A stretch of DNA of 64,000 nt. It comes from UBA3839 sp963627995 (GTDB taxonomy: Bacteria; Bacteroidota; Bacteroidia; Bacteroidales; Bacteroidaceae). The position numbers and the translations under genes are program-made. Position 1 is the first letter of the stretch; each line of letters begins with the position of its first letter. The stretch is from assembly GCA_963627995.1 (NCBI GenBank), contig CAVGCV010000012.1, positions 3,379 through 67,378 of the forward strand, in the 5' to 3' direction. The notes under the pieces were generated by a model. That model was not told the DNA's origin. It saw nothing but the letters and a program-made list of their open reading frames with translations, and searched no databases. This document shows, piece after piece, positions 44,741 through 52,768 of this stretch.

Positions 44741-45445
44741 TCATTCCCCCGACGTCGTGTCGGTTTCCCTGAATCCTTTTAGCACATTGATGGCTTTCTT
44801 GATTTGGTAGTGCAGGCCGTCGCTTCCAACGGCATCGAGCGTCAAGTAGTAAACGCCGTCCTTCACATAGTCGCCACCTTGCCGCCCATCCCAGCCCTCG
44901 CCAAGATTGGCGAGCGTAAACGTGTGAAGTTTCTTGCCCCAGCGATTGAAAATCATGCCGCTGGCCTTAACGATTGACTCAAACTCAATATGATAGACAT
45001 CGTTGATGCCGTCGCCATTGGGTGAGAATCCGTCCGGACACGTCAGCCGCGATTCGCTGATGACAATGCTGAACGGTTCCGACTCATATTCGATTGTGTC
45101 GCCGCGCTCGCCCACAAAAGTGACATAGAGCTTCGCGCCGTATCCACCCGACTGCACCAGCGTGTAGGCCACCTCCGCATCGAAGCGTGTGACGACAGGC
45201 GCATCCTCTCCCTCGTCGCTCTTGTAAACGCGCCATTCGGGCAAGGCGCGATACGTCCCGCCCAAGTCGTCAATGTTCGCGCTACAAGCGATGTCGAGCG
45301 GAGCGGCCGCCGTCTGCGACTCACCGGGCGACAGCACCACTTCAGCCTCCTCGGTAGAGGAAAAGAACGTAATGGTGGGATTCGCCGTCTGGGCCGCCGC
45401 ATTCACGCCGCAAGCCAGCAGCAGTGCTGCCGCCCAATATTTCAT
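44741..45445 (-). CDS. Protein with gliding-motility/T9SS type B C-terminal domain
   Basis: 234 residues from ATG 45445 (MKYWAAALLLACGVNAAAQ signal peptide); an in-frame ATG at 45481 would add an acidic 12-residue extension. Middle part (about 25-140) is an unassigned beta-rich domain. The C-terminus is the CHU/gliding-motility type: CPDGFSPNGDGINDVYHIE, IFNRWGKKLHTF, GWDGRQGGDYVKDGVYYLTL, ending in a Lys-rich strand. In Bacteroidetes this domain marks substrates of the type IX secretion system. Function unknown. Promoter ATTG-20-TAACTTTG at 45509-45540. Confidence 0.88.
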   Translation of the reverse strand: MKYWAAALLLACGVNAAAQTANPTITFFSSTEEAEVVLSPGESQTAAAPLDIACSANIDDLGGTYRALPEWRVYKSDEGEDAPVVTRFDAEVAYTLVQSGGYGAKLYVTFVGERGDTIEYESEPFSIVISESRLTCPDGFSPNGDGINDVYHIEFESIVKASGMIFNRWGKKLHTFTLANLGEGWDGRQGGDYVKDGVYYLTLDAVGSDGLHYQIKKAINVLKGFRETDTTSGE

Positions 45446-45508
45446 GCATTTTTTCCCCGTTTTATGCTCTGTATCTTCCATGCCAGCCAATGTCTCGTTT
45501 TCAGAGGG

Positions 45509-45540
45509 CAAAGTTACTCCATTTCCATGAGAAACACAAT
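45509..45540 (-). promoter_or_regulatory. Promoter of the T9SS type B gene
   Basis: Minus strand ATTG (45537-45540), 20 nt, TAACTTTG (45509-45516). Leader about 58 nt to ATG 45445. Confidence 0.7.
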
Positions 45541-45697
45541 TCGCCACAACGCAAACACGACGCGACGGAAACGGAGCAACTTCCCCGGCCGACCGACAGC
45601 AACGACTTTCATCGCCAGCATCCGGGAAAGCGCCCATCCACAGCCGCCTGCAATGCTTAGCGCAGCTACTGAAAAAACGCAACGCGGCAGCATTTAT
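45541..45697. other. Gap between divergent promoters, no gene seen
   Basis: The roughly 320-bp region between the sorting-domain gene and the LysM gene holds their two divergent promoters; between them I see only unrelated short frames and no repeat or hairpin of note. Confidence 0.6.
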
Positions 45698-45728
45698 TTT
45701 GCCGTATGGCTCCTTTTTCCTAATTTTG
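45698..45728 (+). promoter_or_regulatory. Promoter of the LysM-protein operon
   Basis: TTTG (45698-45701), 19 nt, TAATTTTG (45721-45728): full match. Transcript start near 45734 favours ATG 45770 over ATG 45743. Confidence 0.85.
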
Positions 45729-45769
45729 CACACTGATAAAAGATGTTTGGGACTATCTACCGACACACC

Positions 45770-47344
45770 ATGAAACGTCATTTTGCTTGCAGCACGCTTC
45801 TTTTTCTCTTCCTCTGCACATTCTTCTCTGCCCTCCACGCGCAGAACAACACAATCCGCCACGAAGTGACGACCGGCGAAACGCTCTATTCCCTCAGTCG
45901 CCTTTACGGCGTTGCCATCGAGGACATCCGCGCCGCCAATCCCTCCTTGGGAGCGACATTGCTGGCCGGGCAGGTCATTTCCATCCCCAGGACACAAGCC
46001 GCGGCCACCGCACAGCCGTCCACGCAGCCGACGCCCCCCACCGCCACGCAGCAACCGTCCCACTGCAAGATGATGTACCTCGTGGAGCAAAAGGAAACCG
46101 TGTATGGCATTTCACGCAAGTTCGGAGTGACCGAAGACGAGCTGCGCCACGCCAATCCGCAAATCAAGAAAAACAAAATCAAAAAGGGAGAGCTGCTGTG
46201 CATCCCCTACTCCGCCGTCGAGCTGGCCGCCATGTCCCAACGCGAGGCCGAGCGCACGCGTCTGCTTCAGGAGCAAAAGGAGCGCCAAGCCGAGGCCGAA
46301 CGGCGCAAGGCACAGCGCATCAACGTGGCGCTCATTCTCCCCTACGGCTTAAGTCAAAGCGCGAAATCGAACGAGGCCGTCAAGATGATTGACTTCTACG
46401 AGGGCTTCCTCCTTGCCGTGGACAAGATGAAGACGCGCGGCGTGTCCGTCAATGTCCACGCCATCGACGAGGAAGACGGCTCGTACCGAAAAATCGACAG
46501 CATCCTCGCCGCGCCCACGACGAAGCAGATGGACATGATTGTCGGGCCGCTGCGCGCCGACCGCATCCCCACAGTCAGCGCCTTTGCAAAGCGCAACGGC
46601 ATCATCCACGTGGTGCCGTTTTCCACACGCACCAATCTGCCGGCCGGCGTGCCGACCCTCTTCCAGGTGAACACCGCGGTCAGCGTCCTCCACAACAAGG
46701 TGTACGACATGTTCATGGCTGAATATCCCTCTGCCGCGGTGTGCTTCGTCAACTGCGACGACCGCGCCTACAGCACCGACTTCACCGCCGCCTTCAAGCG
46801 CGCGCTGGCTGCGCGCGGACGGAGCTACACGGAACGGACGACCGCCGACCTCGCCAGCATCGACGACATCGCGCCCGCAGGGCAGAGCCTCGTCCTCATC
46901 CCGTCGTCCAACACCCAAAGCGCGCTCAACGCCCTCGTGCACGCACTCAACGGCAACTCCGCCGAAACGCTCGCACGCGTCAGCCTCTTCGGCTACCCCG
47001 ACTGGCAGACGTTCCCGGCGCGCAGCCAGCAGGACCTGCAGCGATTCAACGCCTCGTTCTTCACCACGTTCCACACACAGAAGAACGCGGCCGACGTGCA
47101 AACATTCAACAGCAACTTCCGGCGGTGGTTCAAGCGCGACCAGTACAATTCCTATCCGCTGTACGGGCTGCTCGGCTACGACATCGGAGTCTACTTCCTG
47201 TCCGGCATCAGCCAGTTCGGAGCGCAGTTCCCCAGCCGCCAAAGCGACCTCCACACGCCCTCCATCCAAAACCCCATGCAATTCGAGCGGAGCAGCGCGG
47301 ACGACGGATTCCGCAACACGTTCATCAGCATCGTGAAGTTATAA
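45770..47344 (+). CDS. LysM peptidoglycan-binding protein with periplasmic-binding-like domain
   Basis: 524 residues from ATG 45770 (MKRHFACSTLLFLFLCTFFSALHAQ signal peptide). Two LysM domains (about 30-72, HEVTTGETLYSLSRLYGV; and about 100-145, YLVEQKETVYGISRKFGV), a charged helical linker (AELAAMSQREAERTRLL type, about 150-185) and a type 1 periplasmic-binding fold (about 190-470, VALILPYGL, MDMIVGPLRADRIP). The combination resembles LpoA-like envelope proteins that tether to murein and bind a partner. Likely periplasmic or lipid-free outer-membrane associated. Followed after 25 nt by a beta-barrel protein. Confidence 0.85.
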   Translation: MKRHFACSTLLFLFLCTFFSALHAQNNTIRHEVTTGETLYSLSRLYGVAIEDIRAANPSLGATLLAGQVISIPRTQAAATAQPSTQPTPPTATQQPSHCKMMYLVEQKETVYGISRKFGVTEDELRHANPQIKKNKIKKGELLCIPYSAVELAAMSQREAERTRLLQEQKERQAEAERRKAQRINVALILPYGLSQSAKSNEAVKMIDFYEGFLLAVDKMKTRGVSVNVHAIDEEDGSYRKIDSILAAPTTKQMDMIVGPLRADRIPTVSAFAKRNGIIHVVPFSTRTNLPAGVPTLFQVNTAVSVLHNKVYDMFMAEYPSAAVCFVNCDDRAYSTDFTAAFKRALAARGRSYTERTTADLASIDDIAPAGQSLVLIPSSNTQSALNALVHALNGNSAETLARVSLFGYPDWQTFPARSQQDLQRFNASFFTTFHTQKNAADVQTFNSNFRRWFKRDQYNSYPLYGLLGYDIGVYFLSGISQFGAQFPSRQSDLHTPSIQNPMQFERSSADDGFRNTFISIVKL

Positions 47345-47369
47345 CCACCCCGGCGCGCCGCCACGCTAC

Positions 47370-48086
47370 ATGAAACGCATCCTCACCCCCCTCCTTTCGT
47401 TCTTCCTGCTCGCCGCCAGCGCAAACGCGCAGGTGGGCGAACGCCGCACCGACCTCGCCGTTGGCGGAAGCGCCGGCTGGCTGCTCACGCGCGTGGATTT
47501 CACGCCCCGCATCAAGCAGGACTACAAGCAGTCGCCCACGTTCGGCCTCACCGCGCGCTACGTGAGCGAAAAGTATTTTTCCTCCATCTGCGCCGTGCAG
47601 ATGGAGCTCAACTACGCCGGAATGGGATGGAAAGAGCGCATCGAAGACGGCTCGCTCAACGAGTACTCCCACAGCCTCCGCTACGTGCAGATGCCCCTGC
47701 TCATGCAAATGGGATGGGGACGCGAGCGGCGCGGCATGAAGTTTCTGTTCGAAGCAGGGCCGCAACTCGGCTACTGCCTGGGGACAAGCGAGACGCGCGG
47801 AGGCGAGGCGTGGGACCCCAGCAACCGCCCCAACCACGTGACCCACCAGTACGACCACGACATCGACCGCAAGTTCGACTACGGCATCACGGCCGGCCTC
47901 GGCGTGGAGATTTCCACCGCAGCCGGCCACTTCCTGCTGGAGGGACGCTACTACTACGGACTTTCCGACACGTACGACAGTTCAAAAAAGGGTTACTTCT
48001 CCCGGTCGGCCAACTCCGCCATCGTGGTGAAGCTGAACTACCTCTTCGACCTCCACACCACGAAGGGCGACAAGGCCAGCCGCTAA
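47370..48086 (+). CDS. PorT-like outer-membrane beta-barrel protein
   Basis: 238 residues. Signal peptide MKRILTPLLSFFLLAASANAQ and a small 8-10 strand barrel of the PorT/OMP_b-brl_2 type: VGGSAGWLLTRVDFTP, FGLTARYVSEKYFSS, LRYVQMPLLMQMGWG, FLFEAGPQLGYCLGT, YGITAGLGVEI, FLLEGRYYYGLSD, ending in VKLNYLFDL. Such proteins span the outer membrane; some take part in type IX secretion, but this one cannot be assigned. Same operon as the LysM gene. Confidence 0.82.
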   Translation: MKRILTPLLSFFLLAASANAQVGERRTDLAVGGSAGWLLTRVDFTPRIKQDYKQSPTFGLTARYVSEKYFSSICAVQMELNYAGMGWKERIEDGSLNEYSHSLRYVQMPLLMQMGWGRERRGMKFLFEAGPQLGYCLGTSETRGGEAWDPSNRPNHVTHQYDHDIDRKFDYGITAGLGVEISTAAGHFLLEGRYYYGLSDTYDSSKKGYFSRSANSAIVVKLNYLFDLHTTKGDKASR

Positions 48087-48116
48087 GCCACAAATTACCA
48101 GCAACATACCAGAGAC

Positions 48117-48488
48117 ATGCTCACCGAACAACTCACGCACACCAGCGCCGCCACCGTCACCGACAGACTGACAGCGCGCCACATGGGCAGTGGAGACCTC
48201 GACGTGCTCGCCACCCCCGCCATGCTCGCCCTGATGGAGAACGCGGCCATGCTCGCCGTGTCCGACGAGCTGCCAGAGGGCTGCACCACGGTCGGCGGAC
48301 AGATTTCCGCCACCCATCTGCGCCCGTCGAAAGTGGGCGCGACCGTCGAGGCAACGGCCACATTGACGCACATCGACGGCAAGAAGCTCACATTTACCCT
48401 CGCCGCCCGCGACGGCGGCATCCTCATCGGAGAGGGAACGCACCTGCGCTTCATCGTCGAGCGCGAGAAATTCATGTCCAGGCTCTGA
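48117..48488 (+). CDS. Hotdog-fold thioesterase (FlK-like)
   Basis: 123 residues, the size of a single hotdog domain. The pattern MGSGDLDVLATPAMLALMENAAM, then TTVGGQISATHLRPSKVGATVEA and GTHLRFIVEREKF is that of the thioesterase superfamily group related to fluoroacetyl-CoA thioesterase FlK, with candidate catalytic Thr/Glu (Glu40 in ALMENAA) and His (ISATHLRP). Acyl-CoA hydrolysis of an unknown substrate in the cytosol. Lies 30 nt after the barrel gene and 31 nt before GH43. Confidence 0.85.
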   Translation: MLTEQLTHTSAATVTDRLTARHMGSGDLDVLATPAMLALMENAAMLAVSDELPEGCTTVGGQISATHLRPSKVGATVEATATLTHIDGKKLTFTLAARDGGILIGEGTHLRFIVEREKFMSRL

Positions 48489-48519
48489 CATTTCTTACCA
48501 CACCAATACCTAACAAACT

Positions 48520-50475
48520 ATGCGAAAAAAAACATTCCTGACAGCCCTCGTCGCCTCCGCCCTCACCGCCACCGCGCTGGCGCAGACGGACGACGCGAAA
48601 GTCGCTTACCTCTTCACCTACTTCACGGGCAACGCCCCCGAGCAGGAGCAGGTGTGCTACGCCATCAGCGACGACGGCTACAACTACACGCCGCTCAACC
48701 ACGGAAACCCCGTCATCCACAGCGACAGCATCGCCCTGACAGGCTGTGTGCGCGACCCGCACATACTCCGCGGTGAGGACGGACGCACCTTCTACATGGT
48801 CGTCACCGACATGCGCTCCTCGCTGGGGTGGTCGTCGAACCGCGGGCTGGTGCTGATGAAATCAACCGACCTCATCCATTGGCAACACGCCACCGTGCAC
48901 TTCCCCACCAAGTACCCCAAGCACTGGGGCAACGTGACGCGCGTGTGGGCGCCGCAAACCATCTACGACCCGCAGGCGCGCCGCTACATGGTGTACTACT
49001 CGCTGCGCACGAGCGACAGCGACTCCTACGACAAAATCTACTACTCCTACGTCAATGACGACTTCACAGACCTCACCGGCGAGCCCACGTACCTGTTCGA
49101 CAACGGCGCCGCCACCATCGACGGCGACATCGTTTTCAACACCGACGACAATATCTTCCACCTCTTCTACAAGAGCGAGAGCGGACGCGGCATTTACCAG
49201 GCGACCGCCAAAAGCCTGACCGCCGCGCCCGGACAGAGGCCCGGCAGCCAATGGACCAAAGTCGAAGGCAACGTGGAACAGACGAAAGAAGCGGTCGAGG
49301 GCGTGGGCGTGTGCCGCAGCCTCGACGGCAAGTCGTGGATCGTGATGTACGACTGCTACATGAACGGGCACTACCAGTTCTGCAAAAGCGCCGACCTGAA
49401 GCACTTCGAACTCGTGCAGAACACGGAAACCAAGGGAAAATTCACCCCGCGCCACGGAACCATCGTGCCAATCACCCAAGCCGAGAAGGCACGCCTGCTG
49501 AAAGAGTACGGCAACCACGCCAACCCCATACTCCCCGGATTCCACGCCGATCCGGAAATCCTCTACTCCCACAAGACGGGCAAGTACTACATCTACTCCA
49601 CCACCGACGGCGTGAAAGGCTGGGGAGGATGGACGTTCAGCGCGTTCTCCTCCACCGACCTCACCACCTGGACCGACGAGGGAACGGTGCTCGACGTGAA
49701 AAGCGACCAAGTGCCTTGGGCGCGCGGCAACGCATGGGCGCCCGCCATCGAGGAAATAAAGCAACAGGACGGCACATACAAGTACTACCTCTACTACAGC
49801 GCCGACGCCGGCCGTCGCAAGGAAATAGGCGTGGCCGTCGCGGACGACCCCGCCGGGCCGTTCGTCGACTTCGGCAAGCCAATCGTCAGCGACTCGCCCG
49901 TGGGGCGCGGCCAGCAAATCGACGTCGACGTCTTCACCGACCCCAAGAGCGGCAAGCACTACCTCTATTGGGGCAACGGCTACATGGCCGGCGCGGAACT
50001 CAACCCCGACATGACGAGCATCAAGCAGGAAACCGTCACAGTGATGACGCCCGAGGGAGGCACCCTGCAGACCTGGCAGTACAGAGAAGCCCCCTACGTG
50101 TTCTGCCGCAAGGGAACGTACTATTTCCTCTGGTCCGTCGACGACACCGGGTCGCCCAACTACCACGTCTGCTACGGCACGGCCAAGTCGCCGCTCGGCC
50201 CCATCACCATCGCCGCACGCCCCACCATCCTGAGCCAGGTGCCCGAGGACGGGCTCTACGGCACGGCGCACAACGCCGTGCTGCAAGTGCCCGGCCGCGA
50301 CGAGTGGTACATCGTCTACCACCGCATCAACAAGCACTACCTCGAGCGCAGCCTCGGCCCCGGCTTCCACCGCGAAGTGTGCATCGACCGCATGACGTTC
50401 GACAAGAAGGGGAACATCGTGCCGGTGCGCCCCACACTCGAAGGCCCCGCGCCGCTCCGCGCAAAGAAGAAATGA
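48520..50475 (+). CDS. Secreted tandem family 43 glycoside hydrolase
   Basis: 651 residues with signal peptide MRKKTFLTALVASALTATALAQ. Two five-bladed propeller halves follow one another: the first about 25-320 (CVRDPHILRGEDGRTFYMV, WAPQTIYDPQARRYMVYYS), the second about 330-640 (HADPEILYSHKTGKYYIYST, AWAPAIEEI, EAPYVFCRKGTYYFLWS, GTAHNAVLQV, YHR). Each begins with the Asp-Pro of the GH43 catalytic base motif. GH43 enzymes remove arabinose or xylose side chains or cleave arabinans. Substrate not predictable. Its stop overlaps the next start (ATGA, 50472-50475). Confidence 0.9.
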   Translation: MRKKTFLTALVASALTATALAQTDDAKVAYLFTYFTGNAPEQEQVCYAISDDGYNYTPLNHGNPVIHSDSIALTGCVRDPHILRGEDGRTFYMVVTDMRSSLGWSSNRGLVLMKSTDLIHWQHATVHFPTKYPKHWGNVTRVWAPQTIYDPQARRYMVYYSLRTSDSDSYDKIYYSYVNDDFTDLTGEPTYLFDNGAATIDGDIVFNTDDNIFHLFYKSESGRGIYQATAKSLTAAPGQRPGSQWTKVEGNVEQTKEAVEGVGVCRSLDGKSWIVMYDCYMNGHYQFCKSADLKHFELVQNTETKGKFTPRHGTIVPITQAEKARLLKEYGNHANPILPGFHADPEILYSHKTGKYYIYSTTDGVKGWGGWTFSAFSSTDLTTWTDEGTVLDVKSDQVPWARGNAWAPAIEEIKQQDGTYKYYLYYSADAGRRKEIGVAVADDPAGPFVDFGKPIVSDSPVGRGQQIDVDVFTDPKSGKHYLYWGNGYMAGAELNPDMTSIKQETVTVMTPEGGTLQTWQYREAPYVFCRKGTYYFLWSVDDTGSPNYHVCYGTAKSPLGPITIAARPTILSQVPEDGLYGTAHNAVLQVPGRDEWYIVYHRINKHYLERSLGPGFHREVCIDRMTFDKKGNIVPVRPTLEGPAPLRAKKK

Positions 50476-51131
50476 GCGCAGCGAGAACCATCCTGTTCGA
50501 CCTCGACGGGACACTCCTCGACACGCTCGACGACCTCATGGCAAGCGTCAATCACGCGCTTGCCCTCCACGCCCTTCCCCTCCGCAGCCGCGACGAGGTG
50601 CGGCGCGCGCTCGGCAACGGAGTGGTTGCGCTGGTGCGCGAGTCCATGCCCGGCGCGGCGGACGACGAGGCCCTGTGCGACAGCGTGCTGGCCGACTTCC
50701 GCTGCCACTACGCGGCGCACAGCCTCGACCGCACCCGCCCCTACGACGGCATTCCCGCCCTGCTGCGCGAATGCCGCCTCCGCAGCCTGGACACGGCCAT
50801 CGTGAGCAACAAGCCCGACGCCGTCGTGCAGGAGCTGCGCCGCCGCTTCTTCGCGGACACCATCGGCCTGGCGCTCGGCGAGCAGCAGCCCGCCGTGCGC
50901 CGCAAGCCCGCCCCCGACATGGTGCTGCGCGCCATGGAGCGGCTCGGGGCCGACGCGGCGGCGACAACCTACGTGGGCGACAGCGAGGTGGACCTTGCCA
51001 CGGCGCGCAACGCCGGCATCCCCTGCGTGGCGGTGGCGTGGGGCTTCCGCACGCCCGGGTTCTTGGCCGTGCATGGCGCGCAGACCATCATCTCGCACCC
51101 CTCCGAGCTCTTCGCCGCACTCGGGATTTGA
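50472..51131 (+). CDS. HAD-family phosphatase (phosphoglycolate phosphatase-like)
   Basis: 219 residues from ATG 50472; the longer open frame upstream is inside GH43 in another frame. Motif I FDLDGTLLDT with nucleophile Asp10 and Asp12, helical cap (about 20-80), motif II TAIVSNKPDAVV, motif III KPAPDMVLRAM, motif IV VGDSEVDLATARNAGI. This is the Gph/PGMB-like HAD-IA class; phosphoglycolate phosphatase is the usual annotation, but sugar phosphates are equally possible next to a glycosidase. Cytosolic. Last gene before array E. Confidence 0.9.
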   Translation: MSAARTILFDLDGTLLDTLDDLMASVNHALALHALPLRSRDEVRRALGNGVVALVRESMPGAADDEALCDSVLADFRCHYAAHSLDRTRPYDGIPALLRECRLRSLDTAIVSNKPDAVVQELRRRFFADTIGLALGEQQPAVRRKPAPDMVLRAMERLGADAAATTYVGDSEVDLATARNAGIPCVAVAWGFRTPGFLAVHGAQTIISHPSELFAALGI

Positions 51132-51180
51132 CCTGTCCGCAGCCCCCGGGAAAAGCATTCGCAGCAACGCGAAAATTCCG

Positions 51181-51297
51181 GCGCACTGAAAAATATTTTT
51201 CAGTGCGCCGGAATTTTATTTTCAGTGCGCTGCCGCGAAACGTCGCAGTGCGCTCAAAATAAATTTTCAGTGCGCTCAAAATTTATTTCCAGCGCAC
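51181..51297. repeat. 22-bp-period node array E (GCGCAC/GTGCGC type)
   Basis: Six nodes: GCGCAC at 51181, GTGCGC at 51203, 51225, 51248 and 51270, GCGCAC at 51292. Steps are 22, 22, 23, 22, 22. The first pair is a perfect 28-bp palindrome (51181-51208) with an A5-TA-T5 core. It lies between convergent gph-type and secG genes. The remainder of 51132-51476 holds the secG terminator and no supported gene. Confidence 0.88.
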
Positions 51298-51377
51298 CGC
51301 CCTTTCCTCTGCGGCGCGGCGTGTCCGCAACCTTGCCGCCGGCAGCAGCCGCCCGCCAGCGGAGCGGGCACAAAAAA

Positions 51378-51411
51378 GCGGCGCGCCCGGAGTTTCCTCC
51401 CGGTGCGCCGC
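51378..51411 (-). terminator. Terminator of secG
   Basis: Imperfect 15-bp stem (51378-51392 with 51397-51411, two mismatches), 4-nt loop, followed on the minus strand by a T-run (complement of A 51372-51377). Confidence 0.7.
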
Positions 51412-51476
51412 CATGGCTTTATCTGCGCGCGCGGACGGAAAGCCAAGCGCACTTCCTCCGCGCTGCGAACGCCGCC

Positions 51477-51824
51477 TTACTGCTGCGGCTGTTGGGCGGG
51501 AGCAGCGTCGCCCTGCGCCTCGGGGGCAGCCGTGGGGAACGACGCGGGCGCGGTCTGCGCGGGCACAGCCTCCGGAAGCAGCGGCTTCTCCTCCACCTCC
51601 ACGCGGCCGACGAACGCCGACGACACGACGCTCAGGACGACCATCGCCGCCGCGAGCGTCCACGTGGCTTTCTCCAGGAAGTCCGTCGTCTTGCGCACGC
51701 CCATAATTTGGTTCGACGAGGAGAAGCCCGAGGCGAGCCCGCCGCCCTTGCTCTCTTGGATGAGGACGATACCAATCATCAGTATGGATGCCAGTATCAC
51801 GAGTACAATAATCAGTGTGTACAT
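51477..51824 (-). CDS. secG: Preprotein translocase subunit SecG
   Basis: 115 residues: TM1 (about 1-20, LIIVLVILASILMIGIVLI), the conserved QESKGGGLASGFSSSNQIMG loop, TM2 (about 55-75) and a Pro/Ala/Gln-rich C-terminal tail longer than in E. coli. SecG is the auxiliary SecYEG channel subunit in the inner membrane. Transcribed after the TPR-like gene (45-nt gap), an arrangement seen in Bacteroidetes. Confidence 0.95.
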   Translation of the reverse strand: MYTLIIVLVILASILMIGIVLIQESKGGGLASGFSSSNQIMGVRKTTDFLEKATWTLAAAMVVLSVVSSAFVGRVEVEEKPLLPEAVPAQTAPASFPTAAPEAQGDAAPAQQPQQ

Positions 51825-51869
51825 GCTATGAGTTTTTGTTTGTTGTGTTCGGGAATTCCTGCCGCCGCG

Positions 51870-52646
51870 CTATGCCTCCCGTGCCGTCGCGCCGTCGCCG
51901 ACAATCACTTGCAGCAGTTTCATTTGGGGGGCAAAGTTAGCCTTTTTTTCGGGATTGGTCAAACTTATCTTGCTTAATATTTCAAGCGCCTCGGCGTAGC
52001 GCCCCTGCTTGATGTAGATGTTGGCGATGTTCTCGTTGTACAGCCCGCCCTCGTCGAGATGCGAGCAGTCGTCGGGCACGAGCAGCTCGTCGTCGTCGAG
52101 CTCGGCCAGCGCGTAGCGCTGCTTCCCTTTGGTCTGCTCGATGAACGTGTCTATGAGCTCGGCGCCGCGGAGCTGCGCGCCGCCCTCGCCGGCCGCGTCT
52201 TCTTCCGGGCTGTCCTGCATGGCGAGGAAGGCGGCGTAGTCCGACGTGACCTCGGCCACCGTGGGCTTGGCGTGTGGAGCTGCCGGAACGGCCTCGCCGG
52301 CGGCGGGCGCGTCGTGGGTGGCCAGGAAGCTGTCGATGAGCGAAAGGGTGCGGTTCCCGTCGCCCTCCGTCTCGATCGGCATGTCGCGGCGCGGCGCTCC
52401 CTCGACCTCGATGGCGTAGTGGCGCTGCTCGAAGAGCTGGAAGAGGGCGGCGCGGTCGGGCACCATCAGGCTGGCCTTGGCGAGCTCGGCGCCGAATTCC
52501 TGCCTGCGCAGGACGAACAGGTTGTTCACATAGAGCAGCCGCGCGGCTTGGTAGAACGGGTACTGCTCCACAAGCATGCGCAGCTCGTGGAGCGAGCGTT
52601 CGTCCATCGAGGCGGAATCGGACATGAGTTTGTCGATGTCTAGCAC
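51870..52646 (-). CDS. TPR-like cytosolic protein upstream of secG (GTG start)
   Basis: 258 residues if started at GTG 52646 (MLDIDKLMSDSASMDERSL); an ATG at 52625 is the alternative. The promoter at 52713-52743 with a leader of about 60 nt fits GTG 52646. N-terminal helical domain (ELRMLVEQYPFYQAARLLYVNNL, cited in part), acidic middle, and a C-terminal TPR-like pair (NENIANIYIKQGRYAEALEI). No signal or TM. Function unknown; the constant position next to secG suggests a link with export or LPS transport. Confidence 0.82.
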   Translation of the reverse strand: MLDIDKLMSDSASMDERSLHELRMLVEQYPFYQAARLLYVNNLFVLRRQEFGAELAKASLMVPDRAALFQLFEQRHYAIEVEGAPRRDMPIETEGDGNRTLSLIDSFLATHDAPAAGEAVPAAPHAKPTVAEVTSDYAAFLAMQDSPEEDAAGEGGAQLRGAELIDTFIEQTKGKQRYALAELDDDELLVPDDCSHLDEGGLYNENIANIYIKQGRYAEALEILSKISLTNPEKKANFAPQMKLLQVIVGDGATAREA

Positions 52647-52712
52647 GGTGTTTCCCGCGACCGGAAGGTTAATCGGTGTGCAGATGAAGGTCGTCGTCTC
52701 TGTCGCGGTTTG

Positions 52713-52743
52713 CAAAATTAGGCAGAATGTTTGGATTTGCAAA
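52713..52743 (-). promoter_or_regulatory. Promoter of the TPR-secG operon
   Basis: Minus strand TTTG (52740-52743), 19 nt, TAATTTTG (52713-52720): full match. Confidence 0.85.
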
Positions 52744-52768
52744 ACAAAGCCGTTGCAAATCCCAGGCG

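Noticed and set aside
49251..50471. Long N-terminal extension of the HAD phosphatase
   Set aside because: Lies within GH43 in another frame; HAD motif I starts at ATG 50472.
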